From Lonsdalea britannica (GTDB lineage: Bacteria > Pseudomonadota > Gammaproteobacteria > Enterobacterales > Enterobacteriaceae): a stretch of 13,267 bases of DNA. A model generated the notes under the pieces. The model searched no databases and was not told where the DNA came from. It saw only the letters and a list, made by a program, of their open reading frames with translations. The position numbers and the translations under genes were made by a program. The stretch covers positions 1 to 13,267 of the forward strand of contig NZ_CAMKXG010000079.1 in NCBI RefSeq assembly GCF_946477055.1, written 5' to 3'. Positions 7,151 to 13,267 of this stretch are shown piece by piece; positions within the stretch are counted from its first letter, which is position 1, and each line of letters begins with the position of its first letter.

Positions 7151-8323
7151 ATGAGCTCCACTGTGGAAACATCTGCACCGCAACCTGTTAAAAAAAATAA
7201 AACCCATCGGAAACGCATCTTAACGCTATTAACTCTTTTGTTTTTATTCCTGGGCTGCCTGTGGCTCGCCTATTGGTTCCTGGTTTTACGCCATCACCAG
7301 GAAACCGATGATGCTTATGTCGCAGGTAACCAGATCCAGATTATGTCGCAGGTCGCCGGTAGCGTGACCAGCGTCAACGTCGACAGCACGGACTTCGTCA
7401 GAAAAGGCGATGTGTTGGTCGAACTCGACCCGACCGATGCCCAACAGACCTACGAACGTGCGCAAACCTCGCTGGCCAATAGCGTGCGTCAGGTTCATCA
7501 GCTAATTATCAATAGTCGTCAGTATCAGGCGAATATCGCGCTCCAGCAGACGGCGCTTAACCAAGCGGTCAGCGATTTGAATCGCCGGGAAACGCTGGGC
7601 AAAGTCAACGCCATCGGGCGCGAAGATGTGCAGCATGCGCGCGATGCCGTCGCCAGCGCACAGGCGTCGCTGGATGTCGCCAAGCAACAATTCGCCGCCA
7701 ATCAGGCGCTGATTCTCAACACGCCGTTGGAAAAGCAACCGGCGATACAGCAGAGTGCCGCCGATTTGCGTGACGCCTGGCTGGCGTTGCAGCGTACGCA
7801 CATTGTGAGCCCGGTAGATGGCTATGTTTCACGCCGCAGCGTACAGGTTGGCGCCCGGATTGCTTCTACATCGGCTCTGATGGTGGTCGTTCCCGCCAAA
7901 GGCCTATGGGTAGACGCCAATTTCAAGGAAACACAGTTAGCCAATATGCGTATCGGCCAGCCCGCCACCCTCGTCAGCGATCTTTATGGCGATGATGTAG
8001 TTTATAAAGGCAAGGTTGTCGGTCTGGATATGGGAACCGGCAGCGCCTTTTCTCTTCTGCCAGCCCAGAATGCCACCGGCAACTGGATTAAGGTCGTCCA
8101 GCGTCTTCCCGTCCGCGTAGAGCTCGATCCGCAAGAGCTGGCGGATCACCCTCTGCGCATTGGTCTGTCAATGCTGGTCAATGTCGATACCGCCAATGCG
8201 GACGGCAAAGTCTTATCTGACATACCGCGAAGCGAACCCGCCTACCAGAGCGATGCGCTGGAGCTGGATATGGCGCCGGTCAATCAGACTATCGACGAGA
8301 TTATCCGTGCTAACGCAGGCTAA
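7151..8323 (+). CDS. emrA: Multidrug efflux membrane-fusion protein EmrA
   Basis: Periplasmic adaptor of the EmrAB-TolC tripartite pump, linking the EmrB exporter to the outer-membrane channel. From ATG 7151 the product is 390 residues, the same as E. coli EmrA. The start is supported by AGGGG (7141-7145) 5 nt upstream; an in-frame ATG at 7127 lacks such a site. A short basic cytoplasmic tail precedes one membrane helix (about 24-46). The lipoyl-like half-motif begins at ETDDAYVAGNQIQI (51-64), a long alpha-helical hairpin follows (about 95-210), and the beta-barrel part contains the conserved WVDANFKETQ and GTGSAFSLLPAQNATGNW segments. TolC is not in the window. emrB follows after 17 nt. Confidence 0.97.
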   Translation: MSSTVETSAPQPVKKNKTHRKRILTLLTLLFLFLGCLWLAYWFLVLRHHQETDDAYVAGNQIQIMSQVAGSVTSVNVDSTDFVRKGDVLVELDPTDAQQTYERAQTSLANSVRQVHQLIINSRQYQANIALQQTALNQAVSDLNRRETLGKVNAIGREDVQHARDAVASAQASLDVAKQQFAANQALILNTPLEKQPAIQQSAADLRDAWLALQRTHIVSPVDGYVSRRSVQVGARIASTSALMVVVPAKGLWVDANFKETQLANMRIGQPATLVSDLYGDDVVYKGKVVGLDMGTGSAFSLLPAQNATGNWIKVVQRLPVRVELDPQELADHPLRIGLSMLVNVDTANADGKVLSDIPRSEPAYQSDALELDMAPVNQTIDEIIRANAG

Positions 8324-8340
8324 GCATGAGGGATAAACAC

Positions 8341-9873
8341 GTGCAGAAGAAACCGCTAGAGGGAATACAGCTGGCCTTGTTGACCATCGCGCTCGCGTTG
8401 GCCACCTTCATGCAGGTACTGGATTCCACCATCGCCAACGTGGCGATCCCAACGATTGCCGGCAACCTGGGGTCATCCAACTCTCAGGGCACCTGGGTAA
8501 TTACCTCTTTCGGGGTGGCGAACGCCATTTCAATTCCGATTACCGGCTGGCTGGCGAAGCGCTTTGGCGAAGTTCGCCTTTTCGTCTGGGCCACGGGACT
8601 GTTTGCACTGATGTCCTGGCTGTGCGGTATCTCCAACAGCCTGGAGATGTTGATCTTCTTCCGTGTCCTGCAAGGACTGGTCGCAGGCCCGATCATCCCA
8701 CTGTCGCAAAGCCTGCTGTTGAACAACTATCCTCCGGCGAAACGCAGTATTGCCCTGTCGCTCTGGTCGATGACCGTCGTCGTCGCGCCGATTTTTGGTC
8801 CGATACTCGGCGGTTGGATCAGCGACAACTACCATTGGGGATGGATCTTCTTCATCAATATTCCGCTGGGCGTGCTGGTGGTAGTCCTGACGCTGCAGCT
8901 GCTGCGCGGACGTGAGACTGCGGTCACGATCAGGCCGATAGACTCTATCGGTCTGGTGTTGCTGGTGTTGGGCGTGGGTTGCCTGCAAATGATGCTTGAT
9001 CGCGGGAAGGAGCTGGACTGGTTTAACTCCACTGAGATCATCATGCTATGCGTCGTCGCAGTGATAGCGCTAGTGTTCCTTGTGGTGTGGGAGCTGACGG
9101 ACGATAATCCGGTCGTCGACCTCTCCCTGTTTAAATCCCGTAACTTCACCATTGGCTGCTTGTGTACCAGCCTGGCGTTTATGTTCTATTTCGGCGCTAT
9201 CGTTCTTATGCCGCAGCTGTTGCAGGAAGTTTATGGGTACACCGCCACCTGGGCAGGATTGGCCTCGGCCCCCGTCGGACTGATGCCTGTGCTGTTGTCG
9301 CCGATCATCGGTCGCTTCGCGCCGCGACTGGATATGCGCTATCTGGTCAGCTTCAGCTTTGTGATGTACGCCGTCTGCTTCTATTGGCGAACCTATACCT
9401 TTGAACCGGGCATGGACTTCGCCGCTTCGGCCTGGCCTCAGTTCGTACAAGGATTTGCGGTGGCGTGCTTCTTTATGCCGCTGACGACGATTACCTTATC
9501 TGGGCTCGGGCCAGAGCGGTTGGCGGCAGCATCCAGTTTGTTCAACTTCTCGCGTACTCTCGCGGGCTCCATCGGAACATCGCTGACAACCACGCTTTGG
9601 GAGCGGCGAGAAGCGCTACATCACGCTCAGTTGACGGAGTCTGTGTCGCCTTATAATCCCATTGCACAGCAGATCTATCAGCAAATGGAGGCGTTAGGGC
9701 TTACACAGCAACAGGTTTCTTCTTATCTTGCCCAACAAATTACCGGGCAAGGCCTGATCATTGCTGCAAACGAGATCTTTTGGGCCGCAGCGGCAATCTT
9801 TATCGCGCTGATTGTTTTGGTGTGGTTCGCTCGTCCTCCTTTTGGCAGTGCCGGAGGTGGTGGCGCGCACTAA
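8341..9873 (+). CDS. emrB: Multidrug efflux MFS transporter EmrB (DHA2 family)
   Basis: Inner-membrane proton-driven exporter with 14 predicted membrane segments; with EmrA and TolC it expels hydrophobic compounds such as uncouplers and some antibiotics. Family motifs are intact: LDSTIANVAIPTIAGNLG in segment 1, the motif A loop GWLAKRFGEV, the FFRVLQGLVAGP segment, motif C around APIFGPILGG, and the Gly-rich C-terminus ending in AH. I prefer GTG 8341 (510 residues, MQKKPLEG) because GAGGGA (8328-8333) lies 7 nt upstream and the E. coli protein also starts a few residues before KPLEG. An ATG at 8326 would add five residues (515 in all) but has only a weak AGG upstream. The gene is translationally close to emrA. 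Confidence 0.96.
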   Translation: MQKKPLEGIQLALLTIALALATFMQVLDSTIANVAIPTIAGNLGSSNSQGTWVITSFGVANAISIPITGWLAKRFGEVRLFVWATGLFALMSWLCGISNSLEMLIFFRVLQGLVAGPIIPLSQSLLLNNYPPAKRSIALSLWSMTVVVAPIFGPILGGWISDNYHWGWIFFINIPLGVLVVVLTLQLLRGRETAVTIRPIDSIGLVLLVLGVGCLQMMLDRGKELDWFNSTEIIMLCVVAVIALVFLVVWELTDDNPVVDLSLFKSRNFTIGCLCTSLAFMFYFGAIVLMPQLLQEVYGYTATWAGLASAPVGLMPVLLSPIIGRFAPRLDMRYLVSFSFVMYAVCFYWRTYTFEPGMDFAASAWPQFVQGFAVACFFMPLTTITLSGLGPERLAAASSLFNFSRTLAGSIGTSLTTTLWERREALHHAQLTESVSPYNPIAQQIYQQMEALGLTQQQVSSYLAQQITGQGLIIAANEIFWAAAAIFIALIVLVWFARPPFGSAGGGGAH

Positions 9874-9897
9874 GCCAGCCGCAGCGTTTGATTACCG

Positions 9898-9924
9898 TGC
9901 CGTCCTCTTGGGGACGGCATTTTT
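9898..9924 (+). terminator. Strong intrinsic terminator of mprA-emrAB
   Basis: TGCCGTCC (9898-9905) and GGACGGCA (9912-9919) form a perfect 8-bp stem with a 6-nt loop, followed at once by TTTTT (9920-9924). It lies 24 nt after the emrB stop. Confidence 0.9.
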
Positions 9925-9930
9925 ATCTTT

Positions 9931-10218
9931 GACTTAGAGAGACGGTACCCAACTCGCAATCCGGCGTTAACCACTCCGTTTAACCTTCTATTTCACCGTC
10001 ACTTCATCCTCTAATCCGCCTTGGCCTACAGCATCCTTCCTCTCTATAGCAGCTTTACGCACTTCGTTATGTCGAACCTAGAAATGAGCAAAAACGAAAC
10101 CACCACAGAACAAACCCCTAAAAAGAACTCATTTAAACGCTAAAAAGCAAAACAAAAAACCACAAAGTCGCCATTTGAAAACAATAAGCCCGAATCAGTT
10201 AAAATTATCAAATTAGCA
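9931..10218. other. Gene-poor region between the emr terminator and the lsc promoter
   Basis: No established gene. The left half has mixed composition and the right half (about 10080-10218) is A-rich on the plus strand. The only small open frame worth recording is at 10069-10143 (ATG to TAA, 24 residues, beginning MSNLEMSKNE and ending KKNSFKR). It is hydrophilic and charged, has an internal ATG at 10084, and has no convincing Shine-Dalgarno sequence before either start. It could be a remnant or chance. No RNA gene or repeat is evident. Confidence 0.4.
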
Positions 10219-10247
10219 TTGAACGCCAGAAATATACTGTATATAGT
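10219..10247 (+). promoter_or_regulatory. Predicted sigma70 promoter of lsc
   Basis: TTGAAC (10219-10224) and TATAGT (10242-10247) are separated by 17 nt, with the -10 matching the consensus at five of six positions. A start near 10254 would give a leader of about 50 nt before levansucrase. The -10 and start region are covered by two LexA-box-like sites, listed separately. Confidence 0.6.
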
Positions 10248-10272
10248 ATCAGCACTGTACAGACATACAGTA
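10235..10272 (+). promoter_or_regulatory. Two adjacent LexA-box-like sites over the lsc promoter
   Basis: Site 1 (10235-10254) has CTGT-N8-TCAG with an AT-rich core and matches the enterobacterial LexA consensus TACTGTATATATATACAGTA at 15 of 20 positions by my count. Site 2 (10253-10272) has the complete CTGT-N8-ACAG frame and matches at 16 of 20. The 20-bp boxes abut with a 2-bp overlap, and their cores are 18 bp apart. They span the predicted -10 and transcription start, a repressing position. Site 1 also lies within an imperfect palindrome at 10234-10249, and CTGTACAG (10255-10262) is a perfect 8-bp palindrome, so a different dyad-binding regulator is possible. Confidence 0.4.
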
Positions 10273-10305
10273 AAACAAATCACTCACTTTTACAGGAGAT
10301 ACACC

Positions 10306-11586
10306 ATGGCCATTCGTAAAGAACTGAAAGCCACCCCCGCTTACAAACCGACAATCTGGACTCGTGCCGATGCGTTGAAAGTCACGTTCGACGATCCGAC
10401 GACGACTCAGCCTGTGGTCAGTGCCGACTTTAAAACCATGAGCGACGACGTATTCATCTGGGATACCATGCCGCTGCGTGATATTAACGGTCACACTGTG
10501 TCCGTCGATGGCTGGTCAGTCATTTTCACCCTCACCGCGGATCGTCAAGAAGACAACCCGGCTTACCAGGATGAAAACGGCAACTACAACATCTCTCTCG
10601 ACTGGAACGACCGCCACGGTCGCGCAAAGATCTGCTACTGGTTCTCACGCAACAGTAAAGATTGGACCTTCGGTGGCCGCATGATGGCTGAAGGCGTTTC
10701 TCCTACCACTCGCGAATGGGCTGGTTCTCCCATCCTGCTGAATGAAAAAGGCGATATCGCATTCTACTACACTGCGGTGACTCCTGGCTCAACCGTATCC
10801 AAAGTACGTGGTCGCGTTGTCACGACGTCCACCGGTGTGGAAATGGTCGGCTTCAACAAAGTATTCAGCCTGTTCGACGCCGATGGCGCGATTTACCAGA
10901 CTGAAGAACAGAACCAGTACTGGGCCTTCCGTGACCCATGGCCGTTCCGTGACCCGAAAAGCGGCAAGCTGTACATGCTGTTCGAAGGTAACGTGGCTGG
11001 TGAACGTGGCTCTCATGTCGTCGGTGATGACGAACTGGGTGATGTACCGCCGGGTTACGAAGAAGTGGGTGGCTCACGCTACCAGACGGGTTGTATCGGT
11101 ATTGCTGTTGCGCTGGATGAAGATGGCGATCAATGGGAACTGTTACCGCCGCTGGTTACCGCTGTTGGCGTCAACGATCAGACCGAACGTCCTCACTTCG
11201 TGTTCCAGGACGACCAGTACTACCTGATGACCATCAGCCACACGTTTACCTATGCTGACGGCCTGACCGGTCCGGATGGTGTTTACGGCTTCCTGAGCGA
11301 CGAGTTGTTCGGCCAGTATGAGCCGATGAACGGTTCTGGTCTGGTTCTGGGTAACCCTTCCAGCCAGCCTTACCAGACCTATTCTCACTATGTCATGCCT
11401 AACGGCCTGGTAACGTCCTTCATCGACAGCGTGCCTACCGATGTGGAAACAACGGGTATGGAATATCGTATTGGTGGGACTGAAGCACCGACCGTGAAGA
11501 TCAAACTCATCGGTTCTCGTAGCTTCGTCGTTGAAGAACTGGATTACGGCTACATTCCGCCGGAACTGGATGTGAAAACGCTGTAA
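10306..11586 (+). CDS. lsc: Levansucrase (GH68), Erwinia type without signal peptide
   Basis: Transfers fructosyl units from sucrose to growing beta-2,6-fructan (levan) or to water, releasing glucose; it acts outside the cell and contributes exopolysaccharide in plant-associated bacteria. The protein has 426 residues. The GH68 catalytic triad is visible: nucleophile Asp53 in IWDTMPLRD, the transition-state stabiliser Asp210 in the FRDP motif, and acid/base Glu294 in DQTERPHF. These sit seven residues later than the D46/D203/E287 of the Erwinia amylovora enzyme. Start ATG 10306 is fixed by AGGAGA just upstream (from about 10294); an upstream TTG at 10219 lies in promoter DNA. The N-terminus is charged and has no signal peptide, as in Erwinia and Zymomonas enzymes, so export must use another route. 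It is a single-gene unit flanked by terminators; no fructan hydrolase or dedicated secretion gene is adjacent. Confidence 0.96.
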   Translation: MAIRKELKATPAYKPTIWTRADALKVTFDDPTTTQPVVSADFKTMSDDVFIWDTMPLRDINGHTVSVDGWSVIFTLTADRQEDNPAYQDENGNYNISLDWNDRHGRAKICYWFSRNSKDWTFGGRMMAEGVSPTTREWAGSPILLNEKGDIAFYYTAVTPGSTVSKVRGRVVTTSTGVEMVGFNKVFSLFDADGAIYQTEEQNQYWAFRDPWPFRDPKSGKLYMLFEGNVAGERGSHVVGDDELGDVPPGYEEVGGSRYQTGCIGIAVALDEDGDQWELLPPLVTAVGVNDQTERPHFVFQDDQYYLMTISHTFTYADGLTGPDGVYGFLSDELFGQYEPMNGSGLVLGNPSSQPYQTYSHYVMPNGLVTSFIDSVPTDVETTGMEYRIGGTEAPTVKIKLIGSRSFVVEELDYGYIPPELDVKTL

Positions 11587-11593
11587 AGAATGA

Positions 11594-11662
11594 CCCACTC
11601 ATGTGGGCCATGCTCAGCACTTCGATGTTGACCGGCACCTAGCCATGCCCGGCGAGGGTGCC
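11594..11662. other. Stacked dyads in the lsc 3' region
   Basis: CCCAC-TCAT-GTGGG (11594-11607) is a short perfect hairpin just after the lsc stop. GGCACC (11634-11639) pairs with GGTGCC (11657-11662) around an inner GCC/GGC pairing. Neither is followed by T on the plus strand; the second is followed by six A. They may stabilise the 3' end upstream of the main terminator. Confidence 0.4.
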
Positions 11663-11664
11663 AA

Positions 11665-11700
11665 AAAAGAAGGCCAGTCAGGTGACACTGACTGGCCTTT
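11665..11700. terminator. Bidirectional terminator between convergent lsc and yfiF
   Basis: AGGCCAGTCA (11671-11680) and TGACTGGCCT (11689-11698) form a perfect 10-bp stem with an 8-nt loop. On the plus strand TTT follows, ending lsc transcripts. On the minus strand the run of A before the stem reads as T-rich sequence, ending yfiF transcripts. The stronger T-run is on the yfiF side. Confidence 0.85.
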
Positions 11701-11733
11701 ACTATATCACGCTTAAAAACAGGATGTCACCGT

Positions 11734-12822
11734 TCAGCCTTGATTCTGACGCCACCATTCCGCCAGCAGGATACCGGTCGCAACGGAAATATTCAGGCTC
11801 TCGACCTTGCCGGTTCCGTCGATAGACACCTTCACGCCGCCTTGTTCCCAGGCTCCGTCGGTCAAACCATCACCCTCCTCACCTAAAACGATTACCGTTT
11901 TGGCGGGTAATTTGGCTCCCGATAAAGGTGTGCCTTTGTGACTGGACGTAGTGACGATGGTGTACCCAGCACGTCGGAATTCCTCCAACGCATCGATCAA
12001 CCCTTCAGTACTGATGGCTTTCACATGTTCAGCACCACCTTCTGCCGTACGCACTGCCGCGCCGGACTCCAGTATCGCTGCATCACGGACTAAAACGCCA
12101 CGCACGCCGAAATGCGCACAGCTACGAATAATCCCACCCAAATTATGCGGGTTACCCACTTCTTCTAGTGCCAAAACACAGTCTTTCTCGCCAGCTTCAC
12201 TCAGGTAATCTTTCACCTCAGTGCCACGGCGCTTCTTGATCAGGAAGCAGACGCCGCCATGATGATCAGTGCCGGAGGCTTTGGTCAGCTCTTCGTCATC
12301 GACAACATGATAGGCCTTGCGGTTTGCCGCCATCCAACGCAGCGCATCGCGAAAACGCGGAGTGACTTCTTGCAAAAACCAGGCTCGTACAATTGATTCA
12401 GGACGGCTTTTGAACAGCGCTTGACAGGCATTTTCACCGTAGACACGAGTCTCTTCTGCCCGCTGGCGGCGCAACTGCGCAGGATCTAACTGACTTTTAC
12501 CCACAATACCGCCGTGGTCAGGCGCGGCATCTGGACTACGTGAAACGGTTTTCCAGGGAGAATCGTACTCACCTGCCGCTTCTCGACGAGCTGGGCGTTC
12601 TTCCTGACGCTTTTCTCCGCGCCATTTTGAGCCCTCTTCACGACCGCCGCCATCGCGCGACGCGGGGGCGCGTTTATCACGCGGTTTTTTATCCCGACTG
12701 TCGCCGCTCGGACGTCGCGTATCCGACGAACGTGAATTCTTATCCTTTTTATCGTCCTCATCACTGCTGCGGACGTACATAACGCGGACCTTGCCGCCTT
12801 TCCCACTGAATGAATCGCTCAT
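11734..12822 (-). CDS. yfiF: YfiF, SpoU/TrmH-family (SPOUT) RNA 2'-O-methyltransferase-like protein
   Basis: Predicted S-adenosylmethionine-dependent RNA methyltransferase of the SpoU family; the exact tRNA or rRNA target is not known to me. It has 362 residues against about 345 in E. coli. The first about 85 residues are a disordered, highly charged tail rich in Arg, Lys, Asp and Ser that probably binds RNA. A SpoU substrate-binding-like domain follows (about 125-200). The knotted SPOUT domain then carries all three motifs: [11 protein letters not shown] (224-234, with Arg233), [11 protein letters not shown] (310-320) and [10 protein letters not shown] (341-350). The start ATG at 12822 is chosen because GGTGGAG lies just upstream and the N-terminus then aligns with E. 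coli (to MYVR at 15-18). A GTG at 12834 would add four residues. It is divergent from trxC. Confidence 0.93.
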   Translation of the reverse strand: MSDSFSGKGGKVRVMYVRSSDEDDKKDKNSRSSDTRRPSGDSRDKKPRDKRAPASRDGGGREEGSKWRGEKRQEERPARREAAGEYDSPWKTVSRSPDAAPDHGGIVGKSQLDPAQLRRQRAEETRVYGENACQALFKSRPESIVRAWFLQEVTPRFRDALRWMAANRKAYHVVDDEELTKASGTDHHGGVCFLIKKRRGTEVKDYLSEAGEKDCVLALEEVGNPHNLGGIIRSCAHFGVRGVLVRDAAILESGAAVRTAEGGAEHVKAISTEGLIDALEEFRRAGYTIVTTSSHKGTPLSGAKLPAKTVIVLGEEGDGLTDGAWEQGGVKVSIDGTGKVESLNISVATGILLAEWWRQNQG

Positions 12823-13067
12823 CTTTTTCTCCACCTACGCGCTCGCCGCGAAGAGTACCTTATGTACCCTCGCTTAGCTACCGACCGATACATAAAAGTC
12901 AGGAACTATTGTAGCCATTGAGTAAACCACGTTGTTCCGTCAGGTTCCGGTCACGATACTGAAGCCACACTCAACATCGCCGCCAGCTAGCGTTCTAACG
13001 CGCACGTGGCGGTGACGTTCAACAGCTCGCTGACCCATGTTAGTCCTTTGATTATTGAGGCCTTGTT
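12823..13067. promoter_or_regulatory. Divergent yfiF-trxC intergenic region with a dyad
   Basis: 245 nt separate the two divergent starts, so both promoters must lie here, although I cannot assign either with confidence. A compound dyad occupies 12980-13012: CCGCCA (12980-12985) with TGGCGG (13007-13012), enclosing GCGTT-CT-AACGC (12990-13001). GTACC occurs as a direct repeat close to the yfiF start. E. coli trxC is induced by OxyR, but I find no convincing OxyR-type spacing of half-sites here. Confidence 0.4.
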
Positions 13068-13267
13068 ATGAATACGGTTTGTGCATCGTGCCACACTACT
13101 AACCGCCTGGCGGAAACGCGCATTGAAGATAACGCCACCTGCGGACGTTGCGGGGAGACGCTATTCAAAGGAGAAGTGATCAACGCCACGGCCAAAACGC
13201 TTGATAAGTTACTTCAAGACGAACTTCCCGTCGTTATTGATTTCTGGGCGCCATGGTGCGGCCCGTG
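13068..13267 (+). CDS. trxC: Thioredoxin 2 TrxC, 5' part only (cut by window end)
   Basis: Cytoplasmic zinc-containing thioredoxin that reduces protein disulfides and helps in oxidative stress. The first 66 codons are present. Two CxxC pairs, Cys5/Cys8 and Cys25/Cys28, form the N-terminal zinc site that distinguishes TrxC from TrxA. The thioredoxin fold then begins at about residue 40, and the window ends within the WCGPC active site, after Trp63-Cys64-Gly-Pro. The start ATG at 13068 has GAGG (13057-13060) 7 nt upstream and matches the MNTVC start of the family. The second active-site Cys and the rest of the protein lie beyond the window. Confidence 0.95.
   Translation, partial: MNTVCASCHTTNRLAETRIEDNATCGRCGETLFKGEVINATAKTLDKLLQDELPVVIDFWAPWCGP

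Noticed and set aside
10219..10305. In-frame upstream TTG start for levansucrase
   Set aside because: This TTG is the predicted -35 element and no Shine-Dalgarno precedes it; ATG 10306 has a strong one.
12880..12930. OxyR-like half-sites upstream of trxC
   Set aside because: Isolated ATAC and CTAT motifs do not have the regular 7-nt spacing of an OxyR site.

Overview
This is a stretch of chromosome from a member of the Enterobacterales, most likely a plant-associated one in or near Pectobacteriaceae/Erwiniaceae; Brenneria/Lonsdalea-like genera fit best, though this is inferred. The evidence is close agreement of every core protein with its enterobacterial family (ProV, ProW, ProX, MprA, EmrA, EmrB, YfiF, TrxC), plus a GH68 levansucrase of the signal-peptide-less Erwinia type. 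Most of the window is recognisable core genome. I did not find a convincing new multigene system; the interesting material is in the intergenic DNA.

Layout. Positions 1-1278 hold no convincing gene. AT-rich DNA flanks a GC-richer block (217-635) that is bounded by a perfect 10-bp inverted repeat and contains five tandem copies of a heptanucleotide. The block is followed by an AT-rich proU control region with a sigma70-type promoter at 1167-1194. Next comes the osmoprotectant ABC importer operon proV-proW-proX (1279-4713), with two strong hairpins between proW and proX and an intrinsic terminator after proX. A stand-alone MFS exporter (4965-6149) lies where E. coli has the broken ygaY. Then comes the multidrug-efflux operon mprA(emrR)-emrA-emrB (6402-9873), with a probable MprA operator over its promoter, a long structured mprA-emrA intergenic region and a strong terminator after emrB.

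After a 432-nt gene-free gap comes levansucrase lsc (10306-11586). Its predicted promoter is covered by two adjacent LexA-box-like sites. The gene converges on yfiF (12822-11734, minus strand, SpoU-type RNA methyltransferase) across a shared bidirectional terminator. The window ends inside trxC (thioredoxin 2), which is divergent from yfiF.

Functional picture. ProVWX imports glycine betaine and proline betaine under osmotic stress. EmrAB, presumably with TolC, expels hydrophobic toxicants under MprA control. Lsc makes levan from sucrose outside the cell, and TrxC and YfiF are housekeeping or stress functions. The transport and levan genes suit life on sucrose-rich, phenolic-rich plant tissue. 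In E. coli, as I recall it, emrB is followed by luxS, so the lsc-yfiF-trxC side marks a synteny change relative to that genome.
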